Shown: positions 49,942 to 59,562 of the stretch, one piece after another
Layout: every line of letters starts with the position of its first letter
How positions within the stretch are numbered: the first letter of the stretch is position 1
Origin: Methylorubrum sp. B1-46
GTDB taxonomy: Bacteria; Pseudomonadota; Alphaproteobacteria; Rhizobiales; Beijerinckiaceae
Reading direction: 5' to 3'
NCBI RefSeq assembly: GCF_021117295.1
Contig: NZ_CP088247.1
Location: forward strand, 3,115,001-3,179,000
Length of the DNA stretch: 64,000 bases
The notes under the pieces: generated by a model
Seen by the model: the letters and a program-made list of their open reading frames with translations, nothing else
The model's database searches: none
Told to the model about the DNA's origin: nothing
Program-made: the position numbers and the translations under genes

Positions 49942-50870
49942 CCGCCTTTCCCGATCTGATCGAAACAATCCGCGCTACCGCGCCTAACCTTCGCGGCCGC
50001 CTGGTCGAAAACCAGTCGCTGGCCGACCTCACGTGGTTCCGTGTCGGGGGGCCGGCGCAGGTGCTGTTCAGCCCGGCCGACGCGGAGGACCTTTCGCAGT
50101 TCCTCGCCGCCCTCGACTCGTCCGTACCCGTTACGGTGATCGGGCTGGGCTCGAACCTGATCGTGCGCGACGGCGGCATACCCGGCGTGACGATCCGGCT
50201 CGGCGGCAAGGCGTTCGGCTCTATCGAGATCGATGGCGAGACCGTTCGCGCCGGCACCGCCGTGCCGGACATGCGGCTCGCCAAAGCGGCGGCGGAAGCC
50301 AGCCTCGACGGGCTCGCCTTCTTCCGCGGCATTCCCGGCTCGGTCGGAGGCGCGTTGCGGATGAATGCAGGGGCCCATGGCGGCGAGACCACCGACGTGC
50401 TGGTGGAAGCCCGCGGCATCGACCGGAAGGGCGAACTCCGCGTTTTCACCCATGCCGAGATGGGCTTTCGCTACCGCCACTCCTCGGCACCGGACGACGT
50501 GATTTTCACGAGCGCGACCTTCCGCGGACGCCCCGGCGATCGCGATGAGATCGAGGCGGAGATGGAGCGCGTCACCGCCGCCCGCGAGGCGGCGCAGCCG
50601 ATCCGCGAGCGCACCGGCGGCTCGACCTTCAAGAACCCGGAGGGCGGCAAGGCGTGGCAGCTCATCGACGCCGCCGGCTGTCGCGGGATGACCATGGGCG
50701 GGGCCCAGGTCTCGGAGATGCACTGCAACTTCCTGATCAACCGCGGCGGCGCCACCGCCGCCGACATCGAGGGGCTCGGCGAGGAGGTGCGCCGCCGGGT
50801 GCGCGAGCATTCGGGCTTCGAGCTGCACTGGGAGATCAAGCGGATCGGCGTCGAGGCGTCGCCCGCCTGA
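49938..50870 (+). CDS. murB: UDP-N-acetylenolpyruvoylglucosamine reductase
   Basis: FAD enzyme completing UDP-MurNAc. The 310-residue type I/II MurB has [17 protein letters not shown], the FAD-binding [45 protein letters not shown], the FRYRHSSAP Tyr/Arg region, and [10 protein letters not shown] with the catalytic Ser, then [17 protein letters not shown]. The ATG at 49938 overlaps the DUF559 stop. Its only ribosome binding site, GGGGAGAGGGGGAG, is the 3' arm of the palindromic repeat, so translation may depend on that element or on coupling. Confidence 0.97.
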   Translation: MTAFPDLIETIRATAPNLRGRLVENQSLADLTWFRVGGPAQVLFSPADAEDLSQFLAALDSSVPVTVIGLGSNLIVRDGGIPGVTIRLGGKAFGSIEIDGETVRAGTAVPDMRLAKAAAEASLDGLAFFRGIPGSVGGALRMNAGAHGGETTDVLVEARGIDRKGELRVFTHAEMGFRYRHSSAPDDVIFTSATFRGRPGDRDEIEAEMERVTAAREAAQPIRERTGGSTFKNPEGGKAWQLIDAAGCRGMTMGGAQVSEMHCNFLINRGGATAADIEGLGEEVRRRVREHSGFELHWEIKRIGVEASPA

Positions 50871-50907
50871 CGGAAAGCCCGCGTCGAGACCGCAGGAAGG
50901 ATCGCCC

Positions 50908-51798
50908 ATGGCCCCGACCGACCCGACAGCCCTGGCTGAGCATCTCGGCCGACTCGTCGACGAGATCACCGCCGGGGCCGATGCGGCGCGCACCGGCGGT
51001 GACATCCTGCGCCTGCGGGACCGGCTCAACCGCCAATGGGACGGCGCAAAGCCGGGCGCCCATCTCTCCGGGGAGACCTACGCTGCCCTGCGGCGTCGCA
51101 GCGAGGCGGCGCATACCCGCCTGACCGAACGCTTCGTCAGCCTCAGGGATTCGACCCCGCAGCCGGAGCCGCGCCTCGTCATCGACCCCGAAGGCCCGAC
51201 CGTCGCCACCTTCTTCGAAGCGGATACGCCGGCCGGGGATTGGGCGACCGGGGCCGAGGCGGCGATCGGCGCGGCGGAAGCCCGCCTCGGGGTGAGGCTG
51301 CCGGAGACGCTCAAGGCGCTCTACCGGCAGCGGAACGGCGGGGCGACGGACTACTTCCTCGCCACCGATACCCCCGACGCCACCCTCGAATTCGAGGGAG
51401 ATGCGGCTGTCCGCGAGGCCGACGAGGTCTGGCGGACGGTGCTGCCCGGCTTGGACCTGGCCACCCTGGAGCGGCTTGAGAGCCTCGGCGCCGTCAGCGA
51501 CGGCATCGACTTCGGCAGCGAGGAAGTATCCTGGCGCGCGGCCCTGCCCGGAATCGACCGCATGATCCCGATCAGCAACCACGGCTCCGACCTCTGGCTC
51601 TGCCTCGACTACACGGACGCATCGCCTGAACCGTCGGTGGTGCTGTTCGACGCGATCGCGCCGAATGGCGGCCCAGGCCGCATCACCTTCCGCCGCCCGG
51701 ACTTCGCGCGCTTCTTCGCCGGGCTGCGGCGCCACGGCGTCACCGTCGAGGACGGCGTCGCGATGCGCGGCAGCCGGCTCCTCGGCAACGAGGCCTGA
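50908..51798 (+). CDS. SMI1/KNR4 (SUKH)-family protein
   Basis: A 296-residue protein. The N-terminal ~85 residues are a helical region (LAEHLGRLVDEITAGADA, AALRRRSEAAHTRLTERF). The SMI1/KNR4 domain follows (about 105-270), with AAIGAAEARLGVRLPETLKALYRQRNGGATDYFLA and the typical core IPISNHGSDLWLCLDY. SUKH domains act as immunity proteins against polymorphic toxins or as general scaffolds. Here no toxin gene is adjacent, and the gene sits within the dcw cluster between murB and ddl, in the same direction. AGGAAGGA precedes the ATG. Confidence 0.85.
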   Translation: MAPTDPTALAEHLGRLVDEITAGADAARTGGDILRLRDRLNRQWDGAKPGAHLSGETYAALRRRSEAAHTRLTERFVSLRDSTPQPEPRLVIDPEGPTVATFFEADTPAGDWATGAEAAIGAAEARLGVRLPETLKALYRQRNGGATDYFLATDTPDATLEFEGDAAVREADEVWRTVLPGLDLATLERLESLGAVSDGIDFGSEEVSWRAALPGIDRMIPISNHGSDLWLCLDYTDASPEPSVVLFDAIAPNGGPGRITFRRPDFARFFAGLRRHGVTVEDGVAMRGSRLLGNEA

Positions 51799-51861
51799 TA
51801 CGTCCCTTCCGCTCGATCGGGCGCCGGAGGCGCCGAACTAGCCCTGAAAGGCTCGAAACCG

Positions 51862-52785
51862 ATGTCCAAGCACGTCGCCGTCCTGATGGGCGGATGGTCC
51901 TCCGAGCGGGAAATCTCGCTCCGCTCCGGCAATGCCTGCGCCGGGGCGCTGGAAGGGGAGGGGTATCGCGTCACCCGCGTCGATGTCGGACCCGACATCG
52001 CGACGGTGCTGACCGAGCTCAAGCCCGACGCGGCGCTCAACGCGCTGCACGGCCCGGCGGGTGAGGACGGCACGATTCAGGGCCTGCTCGAGATCCTGAA
52101 GATCCCCTACACCCATTCCGGCGTCCTGGCCTCGGCACTCGCGATGCACAAGGAGCGTGCCAAAACGGTCATGCGGGCGGCCGGAGTCAGCGTTCCGGAG
52201 GGCCGGGTCGTTAACCGTCATGATGCGGCGAAGTCACACCCGTTAACCCCTCCCTATGTCGTGAAGCCGATCGCCGAGGGCTCCTCCATGGGGGTCATCA
52301 TCGTGCGCGAGGAACGCTCGCATCCGCCCCAGATCCTGGCCTCCGATGCGTGGGTCTACGGCGAGGAAGTGCTTGCAGAGACTTACGTTGCCGGCCGCGA
52401 GCTGACCTGTGCGGTGCTGGGCGACCGGGCGCTCGGCGTGACCGAGATCAAGCCCGTCTCGGGGGAGTGGTACGACTTCGACGCCAAGTACGCGGGAGGG
52501 GGATCGATCCACGTCCTCCCCGCCAATCTTAAACTAAATATTTACCAGCGTGTCCAAGAGTTGGCGTTAACGGCGCATCAAGCACTGGGATGCCGTGGCG
52601 TCAGCCGTGCCGACCTTCGCTACGACGACACACCGGGAGGAACCGGTGCCCTCGTCGTTCTGGAGGTCAACACGCAGCCAGGGATGACCCAGACGAGCCT
52701 TGTGCCGGAGATCGCGGCCCACGCAGGCCTGAGTTTCGGTGAACTCGTCCGATGGATGGTGGAGGACGCTTCTCTCAACCGCTGA
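51862..52785 (+). CDS. ddl: D-alanine-D-alanine ligase
   Basis: Joins two D-Ala for the peptidoglycan stem. 307 residues, ATP-grasp fold. The N-terminal motif VLMGGWSSEREISLRSGNA is typical of DdlB. Further blocks: LHGPAGEDGTIQGLLEILKIPYTHSG, VVKPIAEGSSMGVIIV, a Lys/Glu region ADLRYDDTPGGTGALVVLEVNTQPGMTQTSLVPE with metal ligands Glu and Asn. The 3' end overlaps the ftsQ start by 34 bases. Codons around 52210-52250 and 52520-52580 are locally AT-richer. Confidence 0.97.
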   Translation: MSKHVAVLMGGWSSEREISLRSGNACAGALEGEGYRVTRVDVGPDIATVLTELKPDAALNALHGPAGEDGTIQGLLEILKIPYTHSGVLASALAMHKERAKTVMRAAGVSVPEGRVVNRHDAAKSHPLTPPYVVKPIAEGSSMGVIIVREERSHPPQILASDAWVYGEEVLAETYVAGRELTCAVLGDRALGVTEIKPVSGEWYDFDAKYAGGGSIHVLPANLKLNIYQRVQELALTAHQALGCRGVSRADLRYDDTPGGTGALVVLEVNTQPGMTQTSLVPEIAAHAGLSFGELVRWMVEDASLNR

Positions 52786-53690
52786 ACGCCGCCGGCACGT
52801 CCGGCAGCGGCGGGATCCTCGCGGGGCTGCGGCTTCCCCGGATCCTCAGGCGGTTCTCGTCGGCGCGTCGGCTCAGGCCGGCAGTGCCGATCGAGGCGCG
52901 CGTGCCGCGGCTCGCGGGCACGGCGCTGGTCGCCGGGCTCGCCGGCACCGTCGCGCTGACCGGCTTCGTCATGAGCGGACGCTACGACAGCTTCGTTGCC
53001 GAGAACGGCCGTCCGCTCGACATCCTCGCCCGGATCGCCGGCTTCGGCGTCGAGCGGGTGACCATCACCGGCCTGTCGCGGATGTACGAGCGCGAGGTGC
53101 TGAGCACCGCGGGCATCGACTGGCGCTCCTCCGTGCCGTTCCTCGACGTCGATGCGGTGCGCGACCGTCTGCTCGCCGAGAAGCTGATCGCCAGCGCCTC
53201 CGTGCGCAAGCTCTACCCCAATGAGATCGTCATCAACCAGGTCGAGCGCGAGCCTGCCGCCCTGTGGCAGCAGAACGGCGAAATCCAGGTGATCGCCGCC
53301 GACGGCAAGGTGATCGACGACCTGCGCGACGAGCGCTACGTCAACCTGCCGCTCGTCGTCGGGGCGGGCGCCAACGAGCGCCTCAAGGAATATCTCGCGC
53401 TGATCGAGGCGGCCGGTCCGCTCGGCTCGCGCATCCGCGCCGGCACCTACGTCTCCGGCCGTCGCTGGACGCTCAAGCTCGACGGCGTCGATATCCGCCT
53501 GCCCGAGGCCGGCCCCGCCGAGGCGCTCGCTCGGCTGGTGCGGCTCGAGCGGGAGAGCAGGATTCTGGAGAAGGACATCATCGCGGTCGACCTGCGCATG
53601 GCCGACCGCGTCGTGGTGCGCCTGACCGAGGAGGCCGCGGCCACCCGGGCCGAGAGCCGCAAGAAGCCGAAGAAGGGGACCGCGACATGA
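52752..53690 (+). CDS. ftsQ: Cell division protein FtsQ
   Basis: Single-span division protein linking FtsA/FtsZ with the late FtsB/FtsL/FtsW/FtsI complex. The 312-residue product has a cytoplasmic basic N-terminus (~1-50), one membrane helix (about 56-74, ALVAGLAGTVALTGFVM), the POTRA domain (about 96-165: FGVERVTITGLSRMYEREVL, LIASASVRKLYPNEIVINQVEREPAALW) and a beta-rich C-domain (ALIEAAGPLGSRIRAG onwards). The C-terminal Lys/Arg/Glu tail is poorly conserved. The start overlaps ddl, implying coupling. Confidence 0.95.
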   Translation: MDGGGRFSQPLNAAGTSGSGGILAGLRLPRILRRFSSARRLRPAVPIEARVPRLAGTALVAGLAGTVALTGFVMSGRYDSFVAENGRPLDILARIAGFGVERVTITGLSRMYEREVLSTAGIDWRSSVPFLDVDAVRDRLLAEKLIASASVRKLYPNEIVINQVEREPAALWQQNGEIQVIAADGKVIDDLRDERYVNLPLVVGAGANERLKEYLALIEAAGPLGSRIRAGTYVSGRRWTLKLDGVDIRLPEAGPAEALARLVRLERESRILEKDIIAVDLRMADRVVVRLTEEAAATRAESRKKPKKGTAT

Positions 53691-53752
53691 TCGCGTTCCA
53701 TCCCGCCGCACTCTCCTCCGTGTCCTGTCGCGTATCCGCCGAGTAGCGTCCG

Positions 53753-55075
53753 ATGCAGACTCATCACGGCCTCACGCCGCGCCTGAAACCGCTCTCCGCC
53801 CGCCGGAGCGCGACGATGTCGGTGCTCGACATCGGCACCAGCAAGGTCGTCTGCCTCATTGCCGAGCTGCAGCCGGCCGAGGCGATGTCGACCTTACGCG
53901 GCCGCACGCACCTCGCCCGCATCATCGGCATCGGCCACCAGCGCTCGCTCGGGCTGAAGGGCGGCGCCATCGTCGATCTGGAAGCGGCCGAGGGCGCGAT
54001 CCGTCAGGCGGTCCACGCCGCCGAGCGGATGGCCAAGGCCGAGGTCCAGTCGGTCATCGTCAACATCTCCGGCGGGCGCATCGCCTCGCAGCATTTCGAG
54101 GCGCGGGTGAACGTCCGCTCCGGCACCGTCACCGGCGCCGATGTCGAGCGCGTTCTGGAGACCGCGAGCGCCCACGGCGTCAGCCCCGGCCGGGCCGTGC
54201 TGCACGCCCTGCCGACCGGCTACGCGCTGGACGGCCAAGGCGCGGTGATCGACCCCTCCGGCATGATCGGCAACGCGCTCGGCGTCGATCTCCACGTCGT
54301 CACCGCGGAAGCCGCCGCCGCGCGCAACCTGATGCTGGCGGTCGAACACTGCCATCTCGGCGTCGATGCGGTCATCGCCACGCCCTACGCCGCCGGCCTC
54401 TCGGCGCTGGTGGACGACGAGGCCGAACTCGGCTGCGCCGTGGTCGATATGGGCGGCGGCACCACCAGCGTCGGCGTCTTCATGGGCGGTCACCTCGTCC
54501 ATTGCGATGCGGTCGCGGTCGGCGGCCACCACGTCACCATGGATATCGCCCGCGGTCTCTCGACTCGCGTCTCCGTCGCCGAGCGGCTGAAGACCCTCTA
54601 CGGCTCGGCCATCGCCACGGCCTCCGACGAGCGGGACATGATCGCCGTACACGGCGTCGGCGAGGACGAGGGCGAGGCCCCCGGCCACGTGCCGCGCTCG
54701 CAGCTCGTGCGCATCGTCAAGCCGCGGGTCGAGGAGGTGCTCGAACTGGTGCGCGACCGCCTGCGTGGGGCCGGCTTCGGCACGCAGGCCGGCCGCCGGG
54801 TGGTGCTCACCGGCGGCGCCAGCCAGCTCGTCGGCCTGCCGGAGACGGCCCGGCGCATCCTCCAGGGACAGGTCCGGATCGGGCGCCCGCTCGGCATCCG
54901 CGGCCTGCCCGAAGCCGCCAAGGGGCCCGCCTTCTCGGCCTCGGTCGGCCTGCTGGTCTACCCGCAGGTGGCGCATGCGGAGCATTTCGAGCCGCGGGGG
55001 CAGGGCGCCTTCGCCGGCACGGGAACGGACGGCTACATCTCGCGGGTCGGTCGCTGGATCCGGGAAAGTTTCTAG
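53753..55075 (+). CDS. ftsA: Cell division protein FtsA
   Basis: Actin-like membrane tether of the Z-ring. The 440-residue protein has phosphate-1 SVLDIGTSKVVCLIAEL, the 1C subdomain (ISGGRIASQHFEARVNVRSG), phosphate-2 CAVVDMGGGTTSVGVFMGG, and the adenosine motif VLTGGASQLVGLPETA. It has a C-terminal amphipathic membrane-targeting helix GRWIRESF. An 18-residue basic N-terminal extension precedes the ATPase fold. The gene is 63 bases after ftsQ, and the gap encodes only a 20-codon overlapping frame. Confidence 0.97.
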   Translation: MQTHHGLTPRLKPLSARRSATMSVLDIGTSKVVCLIAELQPAEAMSTLRGRTHLARIIGIGHQRSLGLKGGAIVDLEAAEGAIRQAVHAAERMAKAEVQSVIVNISGGRIASQHFEARVNVRSGTVTGADVERVLETASAHGVSPGRAVLHALPTGYALDGQGAVIDPSGMIGNALGVDLHVVTAEAAAARNLMLAVEHCHLGVDAVIATPYAAGLSALVDDEAELGCAVVDMGGGTTSVGVFMGGHLVHCDAVAVGGHHVTMDIARGLSTRVSVAERLKTLYGSAIATASDERDMIAVHGVGEDEGEAPGHVPRSQLVRIVKPRVEEVLELVRDRLRGAGFGTQAGRRVVLTGGASQLVGLPETARRILQGQVRIGRPLGIRGLPEAAKGPAFSASVGLLVYPQVAHAEHFEPRGQGAFAGTGTDGYISRVGRWIRESF

Positions 55076-55126
55076 AGCGATTTCGCGCGAAGCGGGTCCG
55101 GTTCGCGTGAAGATATCGCCTCAAGA
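55075..55126. repeat. AGAGCGATTTCGCGCGAAG-type palindromic element
   Basis: Immediately after the ftsA stop: AGCGATTTCGCGCGAAGCGG then TCCGGTTCGCGTGAAGATATCGC. The GCGATTT...AGATATCGC ends and the CGCGCGAA/TTCGCGTG core form an imperfect inverted repeat. This type of element is common between genes in alphaproteobacteria. Confidence 0.5.
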
Positions 55127-55280
55127 CAATGACTTGGGGGCGTTCCCGGCCTGACGGGACGGGCAACGGCTCCAAAGAAACGACCCCGCGCCGCCGCGAG
55201 GCCAGCGTGGGACAAGCAAGACAGGGCAGGCGTTGCAAGGCGTCGTTCAGGCAATCGAAAGTCACGAAGGGCAAGACCAC

Positions 55281-57044
55281 ATGGCCATCTCTCTTCAGGC
55301 TCCGGACATCCGGGAACTCAAGCCCCGCATCACCGTGTTCGGCGTCGGCGGCGCGGGCGGCAACGCCGTCAACAACATGATCGAGTCGGGCCTCCTCGGC
55401 TGCGAGTTCGTCGTGGCCAACACCGACGCCCAGGCGCTCACCTCCTCGAAGGCCGAGCGGGTGATCCAGATGGGCATCGGCGTGACGCAGGGCCTCGGCG
55501 CCGGCTCGCACCCGGAAGTCGGCTCGGCGGCGGCCGAGGAGGTCATCGACGAGATCCGCGATCAGCTCTCGGGCGCGCACATGGCCTTCATCACCGCCGG
55601 CATGGGCGGCGGTACCGGCACCGGCGCGGCGCCTGTCATCGCCCGCGCGGCGCGAGACATGGGCATCCTCACGGTCGGCGTCGTGACGAAGCCGTTCCAG
55701 TTCGAGGGCATGCGCCGGATGCGCACCGCCGAGGCCGGCATCCAGGAGCTTCAGGCGGCGGTCGACACCCTGATCGTCATCCCGAACCAGAACCTGTTTC
55801 GGGTCGCCAACGAGAAAACCACCTTCGCCGACGCCTTCGCCATGGCCGACCAGGTGCTCTACTCGGGTGTCGCCTGCATCACCGACCTGATGGTCAAGGA
55901 AGGCCTGATCAACCTCGACTTCGCCGACGTGCGCGCGATCATGCGTGGCATGGGCAAGGCGATGATGGGCACGGGTGAAGCCTCCGGCGAGAACCGCGCC
56001 AACCGCGCGGCGGAAGCGGCCATCGCCAACCCGCTCCTCGACGACGTGTCGATGAAGGGCGCCCGCGGCCTGCTGATCTCGATCACCGGTGGCTCCGACC
56101 TCACCCTCTACGAGCTCGACGAGGCCGCGACCCGCATCCGCGAAGAGGTCGATTCCGACGCCAACATCATCCTCGGCGCCACCTTCGACGAGAGCCTCGA
56201 CGGCATCATCCGCGTCTCGGTGGTCGCCACCGGCATCGAGCCGGCGCTGATCTCGGCCGATTCTCCGAACAACCCGGAGATCGCCCAGACCGAGCAGCGC
56301 ATCGCCGAGGTCGCCGAGCGCCTGCGCTCCGAGGCCCGCGCCCGCGCCTCCGCCGCGCTGAGCCCGGCCTCCACGCACCAGCCGGTGCAGCAGCAGGCGG
56401 CGCATCAGCCGGCGCCCCGCATGTCGGCCCCCGAGCCGCTGCTCGCCCCGAACGCTGGGCCGCGGGCGATGTTGTCCGAGCCGGTGGCGCCCGAGCCGAT
56501 GCGCGCCGAGCCCACCCCGGCGATGCATCACCACGACGTGGTGTTGACGCAGGCGCCGGCCCGCGCCGCCGTCCCGGCCTACGAGCCGCCGGCCCGGGTC
56601 CAGGCCCACGAGCCGGCGCCGGTCGCCAGCGGCCCCTACGTGCCGCCGGCCCCGCAGCTTGCCCGTGCGCCGCGCATGCCGCAGATCTCGGACCTGCCGC
56701 CCCACACCCAGGCGCAGATCCTCAAGAGCCGCGGCGAGGAGCCCCAGCCGGAGCCGAGCCAGGACTCCAAGCGCATGACCCTGCTGCGCCGGCTCGCCAC
56801 CGTCGGCTTCGGCGGCCGCCGCGAGGAGGCCGAGCCGGCCCCCGCGCAGCCGGCCCGCTCTGCCGCGCCGGCCCCGGTCGCCGCGCCGCGCATCGAGCCG
56901 GCCCTGCGGGCCCCGGCGCCCCAGGCGCCGCAATACCGCCCCGCGCAGGGCAACCTGGATGCGCAGGGTCGCGCCCTGCCGCCGCGGATGATGGAAGACG
57001 ACCAGCTCGAAATCCCCGCCTTCCTCCGTCGCCAAGCGAACTGA
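55281..57044 (+). CDS. ftsZ: Cell division GTPase FtsZ
   Basis: Tubulin-like GTPase forming the division ring. The 587-residue protein starts [30 protein letters not shown]. The tubulin signature [10 protein letters not shown] is at 109-118, and the T7 synergy loop [11 protein letters not shown] is at about 212-222. The globular core ends near residue 320. A long Pro/Ala/Arg-rich linker (about 330-570) follows, as in many Hyphomicrobiales. The C-terminal FtsA-binding peptide ([15 protein letters not shown]) closes it. The ATG at 55281 is preferred over an upstream in-frame ATG at 55233. It is the last gene of the dcw run. Confidence 0.98.
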   Translation: MAISLQAPDIRELKPRITVFGVGGAGGNAVNNMIESGLLGCEFVVANTDAQALTSSKAERVIQMGIGVTQGLGAGSHPEVGSAAAEEVIDEIRDQLSGAHMAFITAGMGGGTGTGAAPVIARAARDMGILTVGVVTKPFQFEGMRRMRTAEAGIQELQAAVDTLIVIPNQNLFRVANEKTTFADAFAMADQVLYSGVACITDLMVKEGLINLDFADVRAIMRGMGKAMMGTGEASGENRANRAAEAAIANPLLDDVSMKGARGLLISITGGSDLTLYELDEAATRIREEVDSDANIILGATFDESLDGIIRVSVVATGIEPALISADSPNNPEIAQTEQRIAEVAERLRSEARARASAALSPASTHQPVQQQAAHQPAPRMSAPEPLLAPNAGPRAMLSEPVAPEPMRAEPTPAMHHHDVVLTQAPARAAVPAYEPPARVQAHEPAPVASGPYVPPAPQLARAPRMPQISDLPPHTQAQILKSRGEEPQPEPSQDSKRMTLLRRLATVGFGGRREEAEPAPAQPARSAAPAPVAAPRIEPALRAPAPQAPQYRPAQGNLDAQGRALPPRMMEDDQLEIPAFLRRQAN

Positions 57045-57406
57045 GACGCGAACCGAAAAGCGTTTCGGCTGTGGATTGATGGGGGCAACCCTGCCCCCAT
57101 CGGTCGTCAGTGAGGTGTTTCAGCAACAGACCCGGGATCGCAAGATCCCGGGTTTATCTACTTGTTAAGACACTGATCACAAAATGCTTTTTAAAGATCG
57201 TGGCGAAACCGTGGCTGTAACAGATCGTAAGAATCCGTGATTTGGCCGCCCTGTTTGCCACAGCTATACACCATGCCGGAACGACAGAAGGCGCGCTTGG
57301 TCGACCGACCGGCAGCGCTCGCAGAGGCTTCAAGCAGCGGACGGACTTTCCCACACCGCGCCCCGACCGGGGATGCGCGGGAAGGATCCTGGCCGAGGGC
57401 TAAGGT
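57045..57406. other. Intergenic region between ftsZ and lpxC
   Basis: 362 bases with the ftsZ terminator-like hairpin at 57130-57153 and no supported gene. Downstream of it the sequence is AT-richer and presumably holds the lpxC promoter. Confidence 0.4.
57130..57160 (+). terminator. Terminator-like hairpin after ftsZ
   Basis: Perfect 10-bp stem ACCCGGGATC / GATCCCGGGT with a GCAA tetraloop, then TTATCTA. The stem is very stable, the T-tract weak. Confidence 0.7.
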
Positions 57407-58348
57407 ATGCGGACGAACCAACAAACAACGCTCAAAACGTCCGTGACCCTCACCGGAATCGGAGTCCACTCCGGAAACCCGGCAGAGATCACGATCCACC
57501 CCGCCAAAGCCAACCACGGTATCGCCTTCCTCCGGACGGGCACCACCACCGGCAACGACCGGCTCATCAAGGCCCACTTCGCATGCGTCTCGGCCACCGA
57601 GCTGTGCACCGTCATCGGTGACGTCGAGACCGGCGCCGTCGCCACCATCGAACACCTGATGTCGGCCCTCTACGGTCTGGGTGTCGACAATGCGCTGATC
57701 GAGATCGACGGCCCCGAGATGCCGATCCTCGACGGCAGCGCCCGCCCCTTCGTCACCGCCATCGACAGCGTCGGCCTCACCACCTGCGGCGCGCCGCGCC
57801 GCTGGATCAAGGTGCTCCAGCCGGTCCGCATCGAGGTCGGCCGCGCCTTCGCCGAGCTCCGCCCGATCGACCGCGGCTTCCGCCTCGACGTGGAGATCGA
57901 CTTCGAATCCCCGGTGATCGGCCGCTCGCGCAAGGCGATGGACCTGACCCCGGCCGCCTACCGCCGCGAGATCGCCCCCGCCCGCACCTTCGGCATGATG
58001 AAGGACGTGGAGCGGTACTGGAAGGCGGGCTTCGCGCTCGGCGCCTCCCTCGACAACACGGTCGCCGTCGGCGAGACCGCCGTGGTCAACCCGGAAGGCC
58101 TGCGCTTCGCGGACGAGTTCGTCCGCCACAAGTTCCTCGACGCGGTCGGCGACCTCGCGCTGGCCGGCCTGCCGATCCAGGGCGCCTACCGCTCGTATTG
58201 CGGCGGCCACCGCATGAATGTCGGCATCCTCGAAGCCCTGTTCGCCGACCGCGCGAACTACGCCATCGTCGAGGGTCAGGGCACTCGCCGCGAGCCGGCC
58301 CGCGCCGAGTTCGGCCTTGGCATCGCCGCCTTCGCCGCGGAACTGTAA
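57407..58348 (+). CDS. lpxC: UDP-3-O-acyl-N-acetylglucosamine deacetylase
   Basis: Zinc deacetylase catalysing the committed step of lipid A synthesis. 313 residues. Motifs: LTGIGVHSGNPAEITIHPA, TIEHLMSALYGLGVDNALIEIDGPEMPILDGSA (zinc His), ARTFGMMKDVE, and the zinc/catalytic block FADEFVRHKFLDAVGDLALAG with His241 and Asp245. Conserved HxxN-like end HRMNVGILEALF. The ATG at 57407 gives the standard start. In many alphaproteobacteria lpxC follows ftsZ as here. Confidence 0.98.
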   Translation: MRTNQQTTLKTSVTLTGIGVHSGNPAEITIHPAKANHGIAFLRTGTTTGNDRLIKAHFACVSATELCTVIGDVETGAVATIEHLMSALYGLGVDNALIEIDGPEMPILDGSARPFVTAIDSVGLTTCGAPRRWIKVLQPVRIEVGRAFAELRPIDRGFRLDVEIDFESPVIGRSRKAMDLTPAAYRREIAPARTFGMMKDVERYWKAGFALGASLDNTVAVGETAVVNPEGLRFADEFVRHKFLDAVGDLALAGLPIQGAYRSYCGGHRMNVGILEALFADRANYAIVEGQGTRREPARAEFGLGIAAFAAEL

Positions 58349-58512
58349 CCGCCGCGCCACATCGGCCCTCGATCCACGTTTTCGGCGGAATCCCTTAACG
58401 GTCTCCGCCGTCTTGCCGTTTTGGCGCCCGAATCGGCCTCCACCCGTGAAAGCCTGCGCGTAGGTCGCGCGCCGCCTCGAAGCGGCCGGGCCTGACAGGG
58501 AATTTGACCGCG

Positions 58513-59388
58513 ATGCCTCTGACCTTCCCGACCCGTGGCGCGATGGCGGCCGTGCTCCTCAGCCTCGGCCTCGGTCTCGGCGGCTGCGATGCCCTCGATC
58601 CGACCAACCTCTTCGCCGAGAAGTACAAGCCCGAGGCGGTTCCGGACACGCCGGCGGACAAGCTCTACAGCGAGGGCTTGGCCAAGATGGAGGACAAGGA
58701 CTACGAGAACGCCGCCAAGCAGTTCGAGCAGCTCGACAAGCAGTACACCTATTCCGACTGGTCGCGGAAAGGCCTGCTGATGACGGCCTACGCGAACTAC
58801 GAGAGCGCGAAGTACGACGACGCCATCAACGCGTCGAAGCGCTACCTGCAGCGCCACCCGGCGAGCAAGGACGCGGCCTACGCCCAGTACCTGATGGCGA
58901 TGTCGCAGTATAAGCAGATCCCGGACGTGACCCGCGATCAGGAGCGCTCCGAGCGCGCCCTCGTCGCCCTCCAGGAGCTGGTGCAGAAGTACCCGACCTC
59001 GGAATACGCCGCCGACGCCAAGGCCAAGATCCAGATCACCCGCGACCAGCTCGCCGGCAAGGAGATGGAGGTCGGCCGCTTCTATCTCCAGAAGCGCGCC
59101 TTCCCGGCGGCGATCAACCGCTTCCGCGACGTGGTCAGCAAGTACCAGACGACCCGCCACGCCGAGGAAGCGCTGGAGCGTCTGGTCGAGGCCTACATGG
59201 CGCTCGGCCTCACCGCCGAGGCGCAGACCGCGGCGGCCGTGCTGGGCCACAACTTCCCCGACAGCCCCTGGTATCAGGATGCCTATAAGCTCTTGCAGAC
59301 CGGCGGCCTTGAGCCGCGGGAGGAGAAGTCCTCCTGGCTCAGCAAGATCTATCGCGGCGTGATCGGGCGGACCGCCGCCGCGGAGTAA
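58513..59388 (+). CDS. bamD: Outer membrane assembly lipoprotein BamD
   Basis: BamD is the essential TPR lipoprotein of the BAM complex inserting beta-barrel proteins. The 291-residue product has a lipoprotein signal ending LGLGLGGC (Cys ~25) and about five TPR-like helices: ADKLYSEGLAKMEDKDYENAAKQFEQ, WSRKGLLMTAYANYESAKYDDAINASKRYLQ, YLMAMSQYKQIPDVTRDQE and RFYLQKRAFPAAINRFRDVVSKY. ATG 58513 is preferred over the TTG at 58504. recN follows 1.8 kb later, after the antisense glycosyltransferase; bamD-recN adjacency is the usual alphaproteobacterial order. Confidence 0.96.
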   Translation: MPLTFPTRGAMAAVLLSLGLGLGGCDALDPTNLFAEKYKPEAVPDTPADKLYSEGLAKMEDKDYENAAKQFEQLDKQYTYSDWSRKGLLMTAYANYESAKYDDAINASKRYLQRHPASKDAAYAQYLMAMSQYKQIPDVTRDQERSERALVALQELVQKYPTSEYAADAKAKIQITRDQLAGKEMEVGRFYLQKRAFPAAINRFRDVVSKYQTTRHAEEALERLVEAYMALGLTAEAQTAAAVLGHNFPDSPWYQDAYKLLQTGGLEPREEKSSWLSKIYRGVIGRTAAAE

Positions 59389-59392
59389 AGGT

Positions 59393-59470
59393 CTCTCATA
59401 AAACTCCCACCGCGCTGTCCTCGCCACTACGAGAACGGCCGGTGATCAGGAGTTTCGTGGGACACTCTCA
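59393..59470. repeat. Inverted-repeat element downstream of bamD
   Basis: AAACTCCCACC (59401-59411) is mirrored by CCGGTGATCAGGAGTTTCGTGGGA (59440-59463), with an inner GAGAACGGCCGG core. A diverged copy of its second half lies at 62929-62971 after recN. Confidence 0.5.
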
Positions 59471-59562
59471 ATCCGTCGTTTGAGCGGCGCCGGTCCCGCA
59501 TCGGGATCGGCGCCGATTTGTTTCGGCCTGCCCGTTCGGCCCTCGGTCACGGACGCTCTCGA

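Noticed and set aside
53687..53746. 20-codon frame bridging ftsQ and ftsA, overlapping the ftsQ stop (ATGA)
   Set aside because: No composition or motif beyond chance. At most it may serve translational coupling, so it was not listed as a gene.
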